A stretch of 42,639 nucleotides of DNA from Pseudomonadota bacterium (GTDB lineage: Bacteria > Myxococcota_A > Bradymonadia > UBA4248): assembly GCA_017464085.1 (NCBI GenBank), contig JAFUEE010000019.1, forward strand, positions 1 through 42,639. Reading direction: 5' to 3'. The notes beneath the pieces are model-generated. The model saw only the letters and a list, made by a program, of their open reading frames with translations. It was not told the DNA's origin and did no database searches. Below, one piece after another: positions 42,097 through 42,639 of the stretch. Positions within the stretch are counted from its first letter, which is position 1. The number at the start of each line of letters is the position of its first letter. A program made the position numbers and the translations under genes.

Positions 42097-42312
42097 TGTG
42101 AGAACAATAGGTGCGCCGCCCGGCGTATCGCGCAGCGATAGACGGGCGCAAAGGCGCGTATTTGCTGAGAGACGTGCGGTCTGCACGTCTCTTAAACCGC
42201 CTGTGCGCATACGGTCTACTGAATTCTGAATACGATTTTTGTGTGAAATACCCAATGTTTATATTTCATGTTATTCCGCCATAAAATAACGCATATTGAA
42301 GGTAATTGATAG
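42097..42312. repeat. Hairpin cluster 8 after the AAA-ATPase-like gene
   Basis: Bulged hairpin 42118-42147: outer GCCCGGC/GACGGGC with one mismatch, bulged G 42125, inner TATCGC/GCGATA. A second hairpin GAGACGTGC/GCACGTCTC lies at 42169-42192 and belongs to the GACGTT-like type. The last 100 bases are AT-rich with no feature. Confidence 0.7.
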
Positions 42313-42453
42313 GAGGAGTTCGATATAACAATTGTGATTGCACTCGAAGGAAACATGACGCGAACCATAGAGCAGATTATCAACGAGTTATTCAGAATAT
42401 TATGTAACAATCAATCTAAATTTCTTTGTATATTCTGTTGTCTGGGCATGTGA
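42313..42453 (+). pseudogene. Short open frame, possible gene remnant or small protein
   Basis: Open from just after a TAG (42310-42312) to TGA at 42451-42453. An ATG at 42355 with GAAGGA just before it would give 32 residues beginning MTRTIEQIINELFRIL; a GTG at 42334 would give 39. GGAGGAG lies at 42312-42318 but is too far from either. I do not recognise it. Position next to an insertion element suggests a broken gene, but a real small protein is not excluded. Confidence 0.3.
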
Positions 42454-42535
42454 TATATGTTACTTTGATTAAGAAATTTGCATATCTGATTGAATTTTTT
42501 GCACTGCTGTCCCACAAAAATGTGGCGTTATAGTT

Positions 42536-42602
42536 GGTTCGGAACCGATTTCTTGCTAAAAGGAAATTCAGCAAAACCACCTTTTGCAAGGAGTTCCGAA
42601 CC
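42536..42602 (+). promoter_or_regulatory. Long hairpin enclosing the transposase ribosome-binding site
   Basis: Outer stem GGTTCGGAAC (42536-42545) / GTTCCGAACC (42593-42602); inner stem CTTGC-t-AAAAGG (42552-42563) / CCTTTTGCAAG (42580-42590) with one bulged T. The Shine-Dalgarno AAGGAG (42588-42593) lies within the stem region and the ATG follows its last base. Confidence 0.75.
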
Positions 42603-42639
42603 ATGGCGCAGTATAACACAGTTTTTCACACATTGACAA
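42603..42639 (+). CDS. Transposase start, IS4 family (DUF4372-like), partial
   Basis: Only 12 codons are present before the window ends: MAQYNTVFHTLT. This is the characteristic opening of IS4-family transposases with a DUF4372 N-terminal domain, as I remember it, and AAGGAG is nine bases upstream. Such enzymes move by DDE cut-and-paste transposition. Whether the copy is intact cannot be seen. Confidence 0.6.
   Translation, partial: MAQYNTVFHTLT

Larger units (their letters stand above)
42509..42639 (+). mobile_element. Left end of an IS4-type insertion sequence (partial)
   Basis: Contains the transposase start at 42603. The exact left terminus is not certain; the short palindrome CCACAaaaaTGTGG (42512-42525) near 42509 is a plausible end region. 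The right end is outside the window. The limits are inferred. Confidence 0.5.

Noticed and set aside
1..42639. Search for tRNA, rRNA and known riboswitch sequences
   Set aside because: No tRNA cloverleaf with the T-loop GTTCRANNC and CCA-type end, no rRNA segment and no classic riboswitch core could be recognised by eye; a covariance-model scan would be decisive.

Overview
The window is a chromosomal stretch of a Gram-negative bacterium: it encodes BamA, a LolC/LolD lipoprotein-export pair, several lipobox proteins and a periplasmic-type lytic transglycosylase. The style of the accessory genes points to the Myxococcota/Deltaproteobacteria side, probably a Bradymonadales-like or host-associated relative. 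The markers are a Hanks-type Ser/Thr kinase with one membrane span, an FHA-DUF4388 protein, a lipoprotein built of Myxococcus-type Cys-rich (DUF4215) repeats with a fibro-slime domain, a GH57/DUF4912 pair, and a large AAA-ATPase-like/PD-(D/E)XK protein. This placement is inferred from gene content; no 16S gene is present.

Layout. 1-1001: tail of an AT-hook protein, then a solitary rplC with its own terminator. 1.2-4.8 kb: a membrane-bound, PDZ-containing relative of sigma-54 activators with degenerate ATPase motifs, then a small PHA-granule-type protein. 5.0-10.0 kb: a nitroreductase lipoprotein (minus), a Ser/Thr kinase, a secreted lipoprotein and a membrane protein. 10.2-15.2 kb: lolC-lolD-bamA, an outer-membrane biogenesis cluster closed by a terminator. 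15.4-18.1 kb: ssb (minus), an AT-rich 600-base intergenic region with a perfect palindrome and a 36-bp direct repeat, a membrane protein and a carboxylesterase (minus). 18.2-24.3 kb: a HEAT-like protein and the 1178-residue Cys-rich lipoprotein. 24.7-31.8 kb: Rho_N-DUF4912, a GH57 glucan branching enzyme, dapD, an hrpB-type helicase and a lytic transglycosylase. 31.9-37.1 kb, all minus: proA, a DUF6918-like protein, a zinc-ribbon protein with a very long charged helix, and an MBL-fold hydrolase. 37.2-40.2 kb: FHA-DUF4388, yqeY, glmM. 40.5-42.1 kb: the AAA-ATPase-like/nuclease gene. 42.1 kb to the end: AT-rich sequence leading into the first codons of an IS4-type transposase.

Two features run through the whole window. 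First, at least 20 copies of a GC-rich hairpin lie only between genes. All have the same form: an inner stem opening with TAT/ATA, a single bulged G (or C on the other strand), then an outer stem. Arm sequences differ between copies but keep their pairing. Second, at five gene junctions in 27-39 kb a terminator-like stem-loop sits only 15-36 nt before the next start codon, leaving no room for a promoter between them. These are the two observations I think most deserve follow-up.

Functionally the window mixes housekeeping (rplC, ssb, dapD, proA, glmM, bamA, lolCD, yqeY) with signalling (kinase, FHA, sigma-54-activator relative) and surface proteins. No complete prophage, CRISPR array, rRNA or tRNA was seen.
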